A DNA stretch of 64,000 nucleotides, from the NCBI GenBank assembly GCA_033060915.1, contig CM065392.1:11912501-11976500 (forward strand), written 5' to 3'. This document shows, piece after piece, positions 34,201 to 46,500 of the stretch. A program made the translations under genes and the position numbers. The number at the start of each line of letters is the position of its first letter. The stretch's first letter is position 1. The stretch is from Euryodendron excelsum (taxonomy: Eukaryota; Streptophyta; Magnoliopsida; Ericales; Pentaphylacaceae). The notes under the pieces were generated by a model, which worked only from the letters and a program-made list of their open reading frames with translations, was not told the origin of the DNA and did not search any database.

Positions 34201-36318
34201 TCTTCAAATCTTCATAGTTACAGAACTCCAAGTCTTCAATGGAGGGTTGGAGGCTAGTGTATATGTGTGTTCGGGTGTGTATGAGTGTATAAAAGGCTAG
34301 GGTTTGTGTATGGAGGCTAGGGTTTGGAAAACTTAGAGAAGCTAGGGTTTTGGGAGTGTACGAGCTCTGTATATCGAAATTTAGGGTTTTTAGACTAAGT
34401 TTGTGGACCTCCTTCACGCTGGAAGAGACTCTGTATTTATAGAGGTGGGATAAACCTGGCGCCTGTTGTAGTGGCGCGAGGCCAAAAATACTTCTGGCGC
34501 CACTTCAAGCCAAATATTGGCTTTGCGCCACTACTAGTGGTGCTAGCCAATTAGGAAACTATTAAGGTCAGCAAGTAACGCATCTTTGACTAGATTTGGG
34601 TGCCTGTACTAGTGACTACCATGCAAGTTTTAGCCTAGCTTTACTAGGAGTGACTCCGGAAAGTCTGGAAATGATTTAAGGGACCGGGATTGGCCCAGAA
34701 GGCCATGAAAAGGGCAGGGATACTTAGAATAGTGTCCCAGAGGTATTTGACTTGAAAAATGAAAATAGGATGTGTTGGAAGGGTTGATCGGGCTATTAGG
34801 GGCAAAATGGTCAATCAGGCCAGAAAGCTGCCGGGACGGACTCAAAATGTCCCGAAAGAAGACTTGAGATTTGCAAACATTGTTTAGAATGTTTCCAAAG
34901 GTTGCTGGTTTGATACCTAGAGCCGGTGTGGTCGGAAAAGGTGACCGGCCCACCAGGGGCAAAACGGTCATTTCGCACCGGGTTTGCCGGGACTGACTCG
35001 GAATGATCCAAAAAGATAGAGGAAGGTTGAGAATACTATAAGAAGCAATCTCAGGAGGTTACCGGTTTGATACTCAGAGCCGGCATGGCTAGAAAAAGGC
35101 AACCGACCCACCAGGGGCAAAATGGTCATTTTGCACCAGGTTTACCGGAATTGACTCGGAATGATCCAAAAAGATAGAGGAAGGTTGAGAATACTATAAG
35201 AAGCATTCTCGGGAGGTTACCGGTTTGATACCTAGAGCCGGTGTGATTACCGGGGCGTTCGGATGTCTAGGGGCGAAATGGTCATCTTAACTGGAAAGTC
35301 TCAGAACTGGCCCGAAATTGACTAGAAGGCACCTAATCGTGCCGGATTGCTTTTAAGAAAATCTTGAAAGGTTGGACTTACCGTTCTGAAGAATCAGGTG
35401 TGTTCTCGAGAAACGTGCCAAAAAAGGCCCAATGGGCAGTTTGGTCATTTTTCACCGCAATGGGCTAGCAGGCACCGGTGTTGACCTGGGTTTTGAGTGT
35501 TTCCGCCACTCTGACAGCGGTCGCATGATACAAGGGTTTGTTGGCAATTCCTATATCGACCTGTTTACAAGTATTTTCGCTACTCTGACGGTTGCGATGT
35601 TTGCGAGTATTTCCGCTACTCTGACGGTTCGCGATCAATCCCGAGACTGCCTGATCTTGGGAAGCTGCTAAAGGGACTTAGCGCCTGAGAATTAACTTTC
35701 TCGAAAGGCGTGCCTAAACGGACATTTCTGCATTGGAGGGCTAGCAGGCGCCAAAGATGGACCGTTCTACCATCTAGGGGACTTGGGGTCTCGTCTCGGT
35801 TGACAGGTTTAAAGGGACTTACCGTCTCGAAGAGATTTTCTTCAAAAAACGTGCTGGATCATCTAGAGGAATCAACTGTCTCGAGAGAGGGGTTAAAATT
35901 AGAAAGGGGTCTTATCATCTTCGGAAAGACGCGCCTGATTGGAGTAGATTTACCGTCTCGAGGAATCAACTATCTCACGAGAGGGACTGGAATTGGAAAG
36001 GGATCTTATCGTCTTCAGAAAGACGTGCCTGATTTGAAATTAAAAAGGGGACTTACCGTCTTCGGAAAGACGTGCCTAATTTGGAATAAATTTACCATCA
36101 CGAGGAATTAACTGTCTTGAGAAAATGATTGGAATTGAAAAGGATAGTGCCCCTAAAGGCATTTTGGTCATTTTGCCTCTATTTGGGCCTGGTGTGCCCG
36201 CGAAGCGATGGGATTTAGACTTAGAGAGTTGGTTTCGATTGGAATACATCCATATTGACTTGAGTACAAGTCTGGACGGAGTGTAGAATGACGAGCGGTC
36301 AAAAATGGGGTGCTTACA
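31221..36318 (-). repeat. Ogre 3' LTR
   Basis: Plus strand TGTCGTGCCTTGATTTTTTG to ...AAATGGGGTGCTTACA. Minus-strand TATA box (TATTTATA at 34434-34441 on plus), GGCGCC block at about 34456-34530, CTAGGGTTT motifs at 34298-34352, and about three decayed copies of the 81-bp unit at about 35860-36130. Confidence 0.92.
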
Positions 36319-36335
36319 ACTGCCCCTCTTTTTCT
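36319..36335 (-). promoter_or_regulatory. Ogre polypurine tract
   Basis: Minus strand AGAAAAAGAGGGGCAGT directly abuts the 3' LTR start TGTAAGCACC. Confidence 0.85.
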
Positions 36336-37657
36336 GTCTTTGCTTGTCAAAGACAGAAAATGATAAAAGTAAGAGTCCCATGTTGACCGCAAGGCAGTCG
36401 GAGGGACGGCCATTGGGAATTTTTCGACAACTGGGGTCGGAAATGGGTATCGGGCCAAAAAGGCCTTCGAAAATGAGATTTGGCGGGAAAAAGGGCAAAG
36501 CTACCCAGAATTGGAAACTGGCGCCACTGGGAGTGGCGCTTTTGGCAGAAAATGCTTGGCGCCTCTGCTAGTGGCGCCAGGCTTGGAAACAAAACCAAAA
36601 AATTTTCTGGTTCGAACAGTTACGGTATTTTGAAGAGTTTGTGAAAGATTGAGAGTGTTTGTGGGGAAATCGACATGAACCTTGAAGGGGCACTTCTTGG
36701 AGACCACAGGTAATTGCCAGAAGTAGACCACGTCGCCGGTAAAGTCGCCGGAAGAGAAGATTTCTCCGGAGAACTTCCAAAAAGTGAGTTTTTAAATTTT
36801 TGTTGATTTTGATGTGTAGAACTTTGTTTGAATCATGTGAATAGTGGAATTTGATGTTTTGATATGTTTTGAACATGATGGTGATATTATTTTTGCATTT
36901 TGGTGCTTGTATGATTGAATTTGAGTGATTATATGTGAGTATGTGAAGGGGGTTTTCTGCAGGAATAAGGAATTTGTTCCTACAGGCTTGGGCATTGGGT
37001 TTTCTGGCTAGATTTTTATGCCATGTGCCTTAGAAAAATGTGTTTATCAACTGTATGAAGTTTCGTATTTTTTGAAAACTCGGTGAATTTTTGATTTTTT
37101 AAAAAATAGAAAAATACTTAGAAAATTTAGGAAAATGAGAAAACTCAAGAAATTGATGAAATTTCGTAGAGTTTAAAATTTGAAAAATGTAGGAATATTT
37201 TTGAAAAACATTTGAAATGATTTTGAAGAATTTTACGGTATTTTCAAAAACCATTGATTTATTGGAAAAATTTTGAAAAATTGAAAAATGTGCGCGAGTG
37301 TGGATGTTATGTGATTGTAACGTTGTGGAGTGCATGTTTTGTATTTTGTGTTGATGTCATGGGTGTTGTAGGAGCCATTTTTAAATGAAATTCTGCTGAA
37401 ATTTTTAGAAATTCAGGAAAGAATTGTAAATAAAGGTTTAGAGCAGAAATCTTCTTGAAGGAAAAAGACAAAAAACCCTTGAGATTTGATTTGAAGTTAG
37501 AAAATCAAGATGTGTGGAAATTTCGTTTTTGACTTATCATTTGAAATCTTTTTATTTATTTTATTGTGTTAGTTGTTTATTTTATTTTGCTTTATTATGT
37601 TATTATTTATTGCGCATATGGTACATTTACACCTCTTACCTTGCCTTACCTTTTCAG
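36336..37657 (+). other. Noncoding DNA between polypurine tract and antisense ORF; candidate antisense promoter and intron
   Basis: The plus strand carries a perfect E2F-type string TTTGGCGGGAAA at 36479-36490, followed by GGCGCC-containing inverted repeats at about 36509-36570. A donor-like AAAAA|GTGAGT at 36784 and a strong acceptor CCTTACCTTTTCAG ending at 37657 bound an AT-rich stretch of about 870 bases that looks like an intron leading into the antisense frame. A coding first exon could not be defined: the joined frame runs into a stop without a Met. Confidence 0.45.
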
Positions 37658-39339
37658 GATTGCAGATGCAGTTTTGAGTCGACTAAGAGCTTGGCACGGT
37701 AGTTACCCTCCGGATGAGCAGGATATCTTTCGCTGGTCTTTTGGTCGGGTAGCTTCACTTCTACCAGTGCAGCTCATTCTCGGGCTCGTGGAGGCGGTGA
37801 TTCCCTTCTGGTAGCCTGACTTGTCTCTTTTCTGCTTTGGGGAGTGCGAGCTTACCCCTACTCCTCACGAGTATAGGTTTCTTCTTAGCTTCCGAGATGT
37901 TTCTCCCGACATTGTGGGACCCCTCTTTCCAGATGGTTGTATTACAGTGGTTTTGTCCTAGCTCGGACTCAGACGCGCAGTTCTTTCATCTTCTTCTTTG
38001 CCCTAGTTTCTTTACGTCCTAGCAGAGTTCCTCTTTTCCCGTTTTGAGTTTCCCATAGGTATACGAGTCCATTCGAGTGAGTGGCACATTTCCCAGGATT
38101 GGGCTGTTTCTCGTATGGTTGTTTTGGCCTTGCTTCTGCTGAACTACCTAGTGTTCCCACGAGAAGATGATTTAGTGGACTGTCGACTATGTGCACTGCT
38201 GGCCTTGATCCGTAAGGGGCATTCCTATACTCCCATGATTGTAGGGGAAACCTTCGTGAGTCTTACGAGATTCCAGCAGACCATTGACACTCGTTTTCGG
38301 GGATGCGCTACTCTCTTCCAACTCTAGTTGATTGGGCATTTATTTGTTACTCCTTTGTTCCAGCATACATGGTATCCCGAGCTTGACCATATACATTCCC
38401 TGGTGAGATCTCAAGGCGTCATGGCAGATGAGGGGAGATTTTCGCAGACCGTTACATCCTAGGCTGACTACCTCCAAAGCATGAGGTCAAGCACAGTCAA
38501 GTGGTATTTAGGACTAGTTGGTAGGTATTGCTTGAGAATTCGACCTTCTAGGAGAGCCTTCGTGCCCCTAGCAGGCCTGCGGGGCATTGCCCCTTTCTTT
38601 GGGATTCGGGTTCTATGACAGCTTGGTAGGAGTCAGGATATCCCTTTTTTAGCATCTGCAGTCGAGTTCACTTTTTTCTTCGAGGTGTCGATCCCAGGAG
38701 CATTGGCGGAGAGAGTTATGGACACATGGAGATCTTTGCTTCCTCACATTGACGATGATGGTCCGTTCTCTGTCATGCCACTTATGACTGAGGCCTATCA
38801 CTATTGGCTTTGACGCTACGTGTTAGGTCCCAGTAGACTTGGGGATCTTCTCATTGAGAATCTTTTACCTCCCGTAGGGTATACCGACTTCTTGACTGCT
38901 ATGATTGTTCAGGGGCGTCATTACAGGCGGGAGAACCGCCGCCTGATACGGATATTGCATGACCGGCTGAGGATGAGAGACACTGAGGTAGCTTCACTGG
39001 AGGTGCAACTAGCAGCAGCCAGATCGACACATGATGACCCACCTTTGAGTGCTGTGAGGATACATAGGTGGCCACGAAGCGTTCTAGGCAGTTCCACTTC
39101 CCTAGAGGGTGATGTGATGGATAGTCAGTTCTTGCGGGAGACTATAGAGTCCCTTACCTGAGAGAGGGACATGCTTCAGGCCAGATGTGCGAACTACGAG
39201 CGGGCCCGGCCTGGGTCTTCTGCAGCCGGTACTTCTTCGAGTGCTCCTCTTGTGGTTGGCGAGCTAGTGGATCCCTGCATAGCTGATTCCTCCTCTGATG
39301 ATGACGGGGAGCGATATATTTTTGCCCCTCACTCGTAGA
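37658..39339 (+). pseudogene. Antisense ORF with plant-mobile-domain-like sequence
   Basis: One plus-strand frame runs about 560 codons from the acceptor at 37657 to TAG 39337-39339. It is broken by eight internal stops (TAG or TGA) but by no frameshift. Domain-like blocks: an N-terminal stretch (FRWSFGRVASLLPVQLILGL), then LFCFGECELTPTPHEYRFLL, which resembles the G-E-x-T-P-T-xx-(D/E)-V/Y-xxLL block of plant mobile domain (PMD/DUF7745-like) proteins. Next are a YLVFPREDDLVD block and a coiled-coil-like Arg/Glu-rich segment (QGRHYRRENRRLIRILHDRL) and an acidic end (DSSSDDDGERY). It lies antisense to pol, between pol and the 3' LTR. Extra ORFs, some antisense, are known from Tat-lineage elements; function is unknown. 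Domain assignment is from memory of the motif. Confidence 0.6.
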
Positions 39340-40569
39340 TTTACTGATTTCTGCATTTGTAGAAAAACATACTTTGTTTAGTATTATACTCCTTTTTGTC
39401 TTATGAACTCATGGCCTCACGTACTTTTGATATGGTTTACCCTGTATGGCTAGTATATCAACAAACTTAAGGAAAGTTAAATGAAAAATTGCAGCTCAAT
39501 GAAAGATAACTCCCATTTGTTTGATTCTCTAACTAATTGATTGTCCCACGAAAAGAACCCCTACTTCCTTTAACCTTAATTGGGCCAAGCCGGAGAATGC
39601 CTTTCGTGACGCCTTCTGACTTTCGCACTGTTGCTTTCATACATTAACTTCTGGGGAATGCTGTAACTTGAGTTATTTCTTACATTTAAATCCCTTTCCC
39701 CCTCCCTTTTTTTTTTGTGCTATTTTTACTACTAGTGCCGGTGAGGGTTTTCACCAATCCCAGCTCTGTTATTTTTGTACCAAGGCACCTTTGCAGGTTT
39801 TCACCAGGGTCGACAGTTTTGTATCTTCCCACTTCCCTACTTTTTTACCTACGACGCCCTTTTGGGTTTTCGCTACATCCTTGGGAACGCGCTTAATTTT
39901 TCTCTCTTCTTTCTCTCTCTTGGTCTCTGATTTCTATTGAGAAGCTCCTAAACGCTACTTGCACCATTCTCCAGCTAATGGCATATTTTAGTAAGCTCAT
40001 TTGGACTAATCAATTTAACTCTAATCTGAGAGGACTTTTAGAGTTTGTGGTGTGGGTTTTTTAACTTTTGAAAGAAAAGGAAAAGGCTCAAGCCTACCAT
40101 TCTACTAGTGATCACCGTCAATGGTTTTTGGTTTAATAGCACTTTTTCTACGTATTCCCATCTTTCTTTGGGTATCTCATCGCATATATTTTTTTTTTTT
40201 TACTAACGATGTTAATACTAATGTTTGTGCAAACTTAAGGTAATACTTCGAGGTTTTTTTATTTTTATTTTTTTTTTACTCATATCTCCAGTGCCTCTAC
40301 TTTGATTTAGAATGATCACTTTGTTGGGGAATGTTCCTGAAAGAAAGTAACCGGCTCTAAGGGTTTGACGAAGGTTATATATATATATATACATATATAT
40401 ATACGTTTTAATTGGATAGAAAATGAAACGAGGGCCTCTCGTCATCTTGGAATTAGATTGTTTAGTCCATAGAGCTTTACCCTTGAAACACTACCCTATT
40501 GATTAGTAAAGAATGAGGAGAGTAGATTTTATTGCTTCTTCACAGAAACCAAAGGTCTAACTTTCGGAA
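39340..40569. other. Ogre 3' untranslated spacer
   Basis: About 1.2 kb between the end of the antisense frame and the end of pol. It has T-rich homopolymers (40190-40201, 40255-40279) and a TA microsatellite (40375-40404). No coding region is supported on either strand. Confidence 0.6.
40375..40404. repeat. (TA)n microsatellite
   Basis: ATATATAT run interrupted by single C residues (..ATACATAT..). Confidence 0.9.
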
Positions 40570-41729
40570 TCATATGTAGTAGTGTTTGACAGCATCTGAA
40601 TTCAATGGGCTTGGGAAATCTTGGCCATCCATTTCCTCCAAAACGAGAGCTCCTCCAGACAAGACCCTCTTTACCACGAATGGCCCTTCATAGTTTGGGG
40701 CAAATTTCTCCTGTGCTGCCTCTTGATGGGGGAACACCTTCTTCAACACCAAATCTCCCGGTTGGAATGATCGAGGTCGTACCTTCTTATCAAACGTTCT
40801 AGCCATTCGCCTTCTGTAGCATTGAGCGTGGTAAACCGCAGCTATCTACTTATCATCTAGCAGGCAGAGTTGGGCATACCGGTCTTTGATCCATTCTGCT
40901 TCATCTAGTTTAGTTTCTGTTAAGATCCTTAGAGAAGGAATCTCAATCTCAACAAGGATGATTGCCTCAGTGCTGTAGACCAGCTTAAAAGGAGTGCTTC
41001 CGGTGGAAACCCTCATAGTAGTTCGGTAAGCCATCAGTGCAAAAGGAAGTTTCTCATGCCAATCTCTGTAGTTGTCAATCATTTTCGGACTATTCTCTTA
41101 ATGTTCTTGTTGGCTGCTTCTATTGCTCCGTTCATCTGAGGCCGGTAGGTGATCGAATTCCGGTGAGTAATGCGAAATGTTTGGCATAGCTTTGACATCA
41201 ACTCGTTGTTCAGATTGGAAGCATTGTTAGTAATGAGTGACTTAGGAATCCCATACCGGCAGATGATGTGATTTTTTATGAACCTTTCCACGACCCTCTT
41301 GGTGACATGAATGTAAGAGACGGCTTCCACCCATTTAGTGAAATAATCAATGGCGACAAGGATGAAGCGATGGTCGTTGGAAGCTTTAGGAGTGATAGGA
41401 CCAATCATATCTATCCCCCACATAGAAAAAGGCCACGGGGCTGACATGGAATGGAGCTCAGTCAGCGGTGCTTTGATCTTATCCCCATGTATCTGGCACT
41501 TGTGGCACCAAAGAACGTATCTGATACAATCTGACTCCATTGTTGACCAGTAATACCCTGTCCGAAGAATCTTCTTTGCAAGCGTGTGGCCATTCATGTG
41601 GGGACCGCAAACTCCTTCGTGCACTTCCTCCATGATAACTTTGGCTTCGATGGCATTGACGCACCTTAGAGGCCCGAACCATGATCTCCTGAAAAGCTCA
41701 TTTCCTGCCATGAAATAATGTCCCGTCAA
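40570..41729 (-). pseudogene. Ogre integrase
   Basis: Minus strand. The zinc-binding region (HMNGHTLAKKILRTGYYWST, then WCHKCQIHGD) leads to the core: FSMWGIDMIGPITPKAS holds catalytic D1. IPKSLITNNASNLNNEL has N where D2 (ITDN) is expected. TYRPQMNGAIEAANKNIKR holds the E. After IKRIVRK one frameshift (41079-41085) leads to DNYRDWHEKLPFALMAYRTT, and after another stop the C-terminal part (SFQPGDLVLKKVFPH, then YEGPFVVKRVLSGGALVL) ends at 40570. With D2 lost the enzyme would be inactive. Confidence 0.9.
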
Positions 41730-41753
41730 ATGACAAATGGTCTTCCTATCTCG

Positions 41754-42368
41754 TTATGATGCTGCGTCGGGGAATGTCTTGGCCTGGATGTACCTCTGGA
41801 TGTCATAAAACCGTGGTTTCTCGCTGGATTCAACAATTGTGTGTAGGCAATAGGAAGGGATATCTTTGGTAAAGATCTGTAGAAGGGGTATTTCAGGGCC
41901 CCTGTCGACCTTGATTGCTGCAGCTAACGTAGCTAAGGCGTCGGCAAAACTATTCTCTACTCGGGGTACGTGATAAAAATCCACGCTTCTGAATAGCTGA
42001 CACAAATCTCTGACTTGTTGATGATACGGGGAAAGTTTGGCATATCGAGTTTGGTATACGTCCTTGGATTGCTAAATAACCAGATCTGAATCGCCGAAAA
42101 CAACCAGTTCGTTAATTTTCATTTCTAATGGCATTCTTAATCCCAGGATGCAAGCCTCATATTCGGCGATGTTATTGGTGCACCATTCAATTTGCAGCTT
42201 AACCACAATTGGATAGTGATTGCCTGCTTTTGACACTACTACTGCCCCAATGCCAGCTCCCTTTTTGTTAGCAGCCCCATCGAAATACATCTTCCACCCG
42301 GCTCCTGCTTGCTCTTCAGATGCGTCATCAAAGCACAGTATATTTTCATTGGGAAATTGGGGTTCCAT
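41754..42368 (-). pseudogene. Ogre second (archaeal-type) RNase H
   Basis: Minus strand. WKMYFDGAANKKGAGIGAVV holds the first D, WCTNNIAEYEACILGLRMPL holds the E, VFGDSDLVI holds the next D, and NSFADALATLA holds the last D. A stop after DSDLVI interrupts the frame. A second RNase H between the vestigial RNase H and integrase is diagnostic of the Tat lineage of plant Ty3/gypsy elements. Confidence 0.88.
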
Positions 42369-42371
42369 GGA

Positions 42372-43521
42372 TTAATAATCATCAATAGGGTTCTTGGCTA
42401 GATAATCAGTTATCACCTGCCCCTTGACTGCTTTACGAGTAGTGAACACAATGTCGAATTCTGACAGGATCATGTGCCAACGGGCAATTCTGCTGGACAG
42501 GGTTGGTTTCTCGAATATATACTTGAGGGGATCCATTTGAGAAATAAGGAAGGTGGTATGATAGAGCATGTAATGCCGAAGCTTGTAAGCTGCCCAGGCT
42601 AATGCACAGCAGGTTTTCTCGAGATCCGAATACTTTGTTTCATATAGCAGGAATTTATTACTGAGGTAATAAATGGCTTGCTCTTTTCTTCCCGTTTCAT
42701 CATGTTGTTGCAAAACACATCCTATGGAAGTATATAACACAGACATGCACATCAACAAAGGACGTCTCGGGGTTGGTGCCATTAGGACAGGAGGATTCCG
42801 CAGGTATTCTTTGATTTTCTCAAAAACTACCTGACAGTTATCATCCCATTCTGTTGGAACATCTTTCTTAAGGAGCTTGAAAATAGGTTCGCATAGGTGG
42901 GTCATTTGGGCAATGAACCTGCTGATAAAGTTTAATTTTCCTAGAAAAGATCTAACCTCCTTTTCCCCCTTTGGTGCTGGCATTTCGACGGTGGACCTAA
43001 CTTTGGCAGAATCAACATCTATCCCCTTTTCATTGACTATAAACCCCAGCAGCTTCCCTGAAGATACTCCAAATGTGCATTTGGCAGGATTTAGCTTAAG
43101 CTGATACCTACGGAGGTGGTCAAACACCTTCCGCAGATTGAACAGGTGGTTTTTCCACTATTTGGACTTGACGATCATGTCATCCACATAGATTTCTACT
43201 TCTTGATGCATCATGTCATGGAATAAGGTTACCATGGCTTTTTGGTAGGTTGCCCCTGCATTGCGAAGTCCGAATGGCATGACTTTATAACAGTATACTC
43301 CCCAGGGGGTAATGAAAGCAGTCTTCTCCCGATCCTCTTCAGCCAGCTTGATCTGATTATATCCCGAAAAACCGTCCATGAAGGAAAACATTCCGCAACC
43401 GGCCATGTTGTCAACAACCAAGTCTATGTGTGAGAGAGGAAAATCACCCTTTGGACTGGCCCTGTTGAGGTTCCGAAAGTCAATACACATCCGCAACTTG
43501 CCATCTTTCTTAGGTACCGAG
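42372..43521 (-). pseudogene. Ogre RT (motifs A-E) and first RNase H
   Basis: Minus strand. KLRMCIDFRNLNRASPKGDF, then motif A MFSFMDGFSGYNQIKLAEED (catalytic D intact), VMPFGLRNAGATYQKAM, and motif C VEIYVDDMIVKSK (YVDD intact). After a stop near 43158 come QLKLNPAKCTFGVSSGKLLG and PKGEKEVRSFLGKLNFISRF. The first, degenerate RNase H follows (LEKTCCALAWAAYKLRHYML, then FEKPTLSSRIARWHMILSEF). The N-terminal side is cut at 43521 by solo LTR C and continues at 48963 (...YPQWLANIVP + VPKKDGK). Confidence 0.92.
43517..43521. repeat. Target-site duplication of solo LTR C (left)
   Basis: CCGAG, paired with TCGGG at 48963-48967. The likely original is CCGGG, with one C-to-T type change (on opposite strands) in each copy. 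Confidence 0.75.
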
Positions 43522-46500
43522 TGTAAGCACCCCATTTTTGACTGCTCGGCAGTCTATGCTCCGTCCAGACTTGTACTCAAGTCAATATGGACGTATTCTA
43601 ATCGAAACCAACTCTCTAAGTCTAAATCTCATCTGTCTACCGCCTCGTGGGCTCACAAGGCCCAAATAGAGGCAAAGTGACCAAAATGCCCTTAGGGACA
43701 TTGTCCTTTCCAATTCCAATCCCTCTCTCGAGACAGTTTATTCCTCGAGAAGGTAAATTTACTCCAATCAGGCACGTCTTTTCGAAGATGGTAAGTCCCT
43801 TTTCCAATTCCAAATCAGGCACGTCTTTTCAAAGACGGTAAGTTCCCTTTCTAATTCCAATCCCTCTCTTGAGACAGTTCATTCCTCGAGACGGTAAATC
43901 TACTCCAATCAGGCACATCTTTCCGAAGACGATAAGACCCATTTCCAATTCCAATCTCTCTCTCGAGACAGTTTATTCCTCGAGATGGTCCGGTGCGTTT
44001 TTCAAAAAAAATCTCTTCGAAATGGTAAGTCCCTTTAAACCTGTCGACTGGGACAAGACCCCAAGTCCCCTAGATGGTAGAACGGTCCACCTTTGGCGCC
44101 TACTAGCCCGCCAATGCAGAAATGTTCGTTTAGGCACGCCTTTTGAGAAAGTTGACTTCTCAGGCGCTAAGTCCCTTTAGCAGCTTCCGGAGATCAGGCA
44201 GTCTCGGGAATGAACGCGAACCGTTAGAGTAGCGGAGATACTCGCAAACATCGCAACCATCAAAGTAGCGGAAATACTCGCAAACAGGTCGATATAGAGA
44301 ATTGCCAACAAACCCCTACATCACACGACCACCGTCAAAGTGGCGAAAACACTCAAAACCCAGGTTAACACCAGTGCCTGTTAGCCTACTTCGGTGAAAA
44401 ATGACCAAACTGCCCCTTGGGCCTTTTCCAACACGTTTCTCGAGACCACACCTAAGTCTTCAGAACGGTGAGTCCGACCGTCTAAGATTATCTTAAAGGC
44501 AATCCGACATGATTAGGTGTCTTCTAGTCATTTTCGGGCCAATTCCGAGACTTTTCGGTCAAGATGACCATTTTGCCCCTAAGCATTTGAACGCCCCAGG
44601 AACCACACCGGCTCTAGGTATCAAATCGGTAACCTTTCGAGAATGCTTTTTATAGTATTCTCAACCTTTCTTCATCCTTTTCGGATCATTCCGAGGCAAT
44701 TCCGGCAAACCCGGTACAAAATGACCGTTTTGCCCCTAGTGGGCCGGTCTCCTTTTCTGACCACACCGGCTCTGGGTATCAAATGGGTAACTTTACGATA
44801 ATGCTTTTCATAGAATTCTCAACCTTTTTTTATCCTTTCGGATCATTCCGAGTCAATTTCAGCAAACCCGATGCGAAATGACCATTTTGCCCTTGGTGGG
44901 CTGGTCACCTTTTCCAACCACACTGGCTCTGGGAATCGAATTGGCAACCTTTGGGAACATTCTAAATAATGTTTCCAAATCTCGAGTCTTCTTCCGGGAC
45001 GGTCCGAGTCCATCCCAGTAGCTTTCCAGCCCGATTGACCGTTTTGCCCCTAAAGGCCCGGTTAACCCTTCCGACACATCTTATCCTCATTTTTCAAGTC
45101 AAATAACTCCGAGACACTATTCTAAGTGGTCCTACTCTTTTCCTGCCTTCCGGGTCATTCCCGGCCTCTTCAAATCATTCTCGGACTTTTCGGAGTCACT
45201 CCTAGTGAAGCTAGGCTAAAAATTACATGGTAGTCACTAGTATAGGCGCCCAAATCTAGTCAAAGATACATTGCTTGCCGATTTACAAACTTTCTTAACT
45301 TATTGGCGCCACTACAAGAAATGGCCTGGCGCCACTCCTAGTGGCGCTGAGAGGAATTTTGTCCTGGCATCACTGCAACAGGCCCTAGGTCTATCCTACC
45401 TCTATAAGTACAGAGCCTCCTCCAGCGTGAAAGAGGTCCACAAACTCAGTCAAAAAATCTTATATTTCGATATACAGAGCTCGTACACTCCCAAAACCCT
45501 AGCTTCCTTAGGTTCTCTAAACCCTAGCCACCATACACATACCCTAACCTCATATACACTCATACACACCCCCATACACTTATACACTAGCCTCAAGCCT
45601 CTTTTGAAGACTTGAAGTGCTGCAAACTGAAGCCTTGAAGATTGAAGACAAACTCTTGAAGATTGAAGACGAAAATCAAGATGAAGACCGAAGAAAAGTA
45701 AGGCACACAAAATAAACAAGACACAAGGTAGGCTTTCATTTTACGTTTCTGCACTTCCCCCTCTCTCTTCTCTCTCCTAACCTACTTGGGTTTTCTCTAT
45801 TTTAATCCCCCATCTCTTTCCCCCCCTTTCTTTGCATGCTTGAAACAAGGGGATTCTCGGTCCATGTGTAGGATTGGACTATTGGAGGGTCACCGTGTCG
45901 AGGGCTTTCTTTTAGTCTAACCAGAGACCACGTGGGATCGACCCCCTTGATTATGTGGTGAAGCCTTAACCTTGTATGTTCACGACCCCAAATTTTCATT
46001 GTGTATATCATTATCTTGCATCTTCTAAAAATTGATTTCAAACTCGTTTTCAAAACTTGCATTAAACTCATTTTCAAAATTGCATCAAAATCTCCTTTTT
46101 CAAAACTTGTTTTCAAAATCACAATTCTAAGGTGATTCTAGCCTTTCCATGGCTAGGGTTACTTTAGCAAAGTGTTACATTTAAAGTGACTTTTATGGTC
46201 CATATTTTCAAATCTTGTTGTTTTCAAAACCACTTTCTTAAAGTGATTCTAACCTTCTTATGGTTAGAATCGCTTTAGGAAAGTGAGATGTTTTTATACT
46301 TTCCAAAAAGCTCTCTTCAAAAGTCTCTTCTCCTAAAAATTTCTTTTTCAACATACTTTCCTAAAACTTTCCTTTCCAAAGTTGTTTTCAAAAGCTCCCT
46401 CCAAAAATCTATTTTTCTAAAACTCCCTTTTTCAACTTCTTTCCGAAATGCTTTTCCCAAAATCCACTTTCTAAAAACGCTCCCTAAAAATCTTTTCAAA

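Noticed and set aside
34121..34417. Frame on the minus strand repeated at 55799-56095 and, on plus, 45271-45615 (about 95-115 codons)
   Set aside because: It lies in the transcribed leader of each LTR and has no ATG at its apparent start (GTG). Its conservation is explained by recent common origin of the LTRs.
36305..36571. 88-codon plus-strand frame at the 3' LTR/polypurine boundary
   Set aside because: It begins inside the LTR, crosses the polypurine tract and is not in frame with the antisense gene.
44859..45077. Minus-strand frame in solo LTR C, with look-alikes at 15078-15302 and 56469-56693
   Set aside because: These are non-ATG or short frames in U3 shared by homologous LTRs, with no coding signature.
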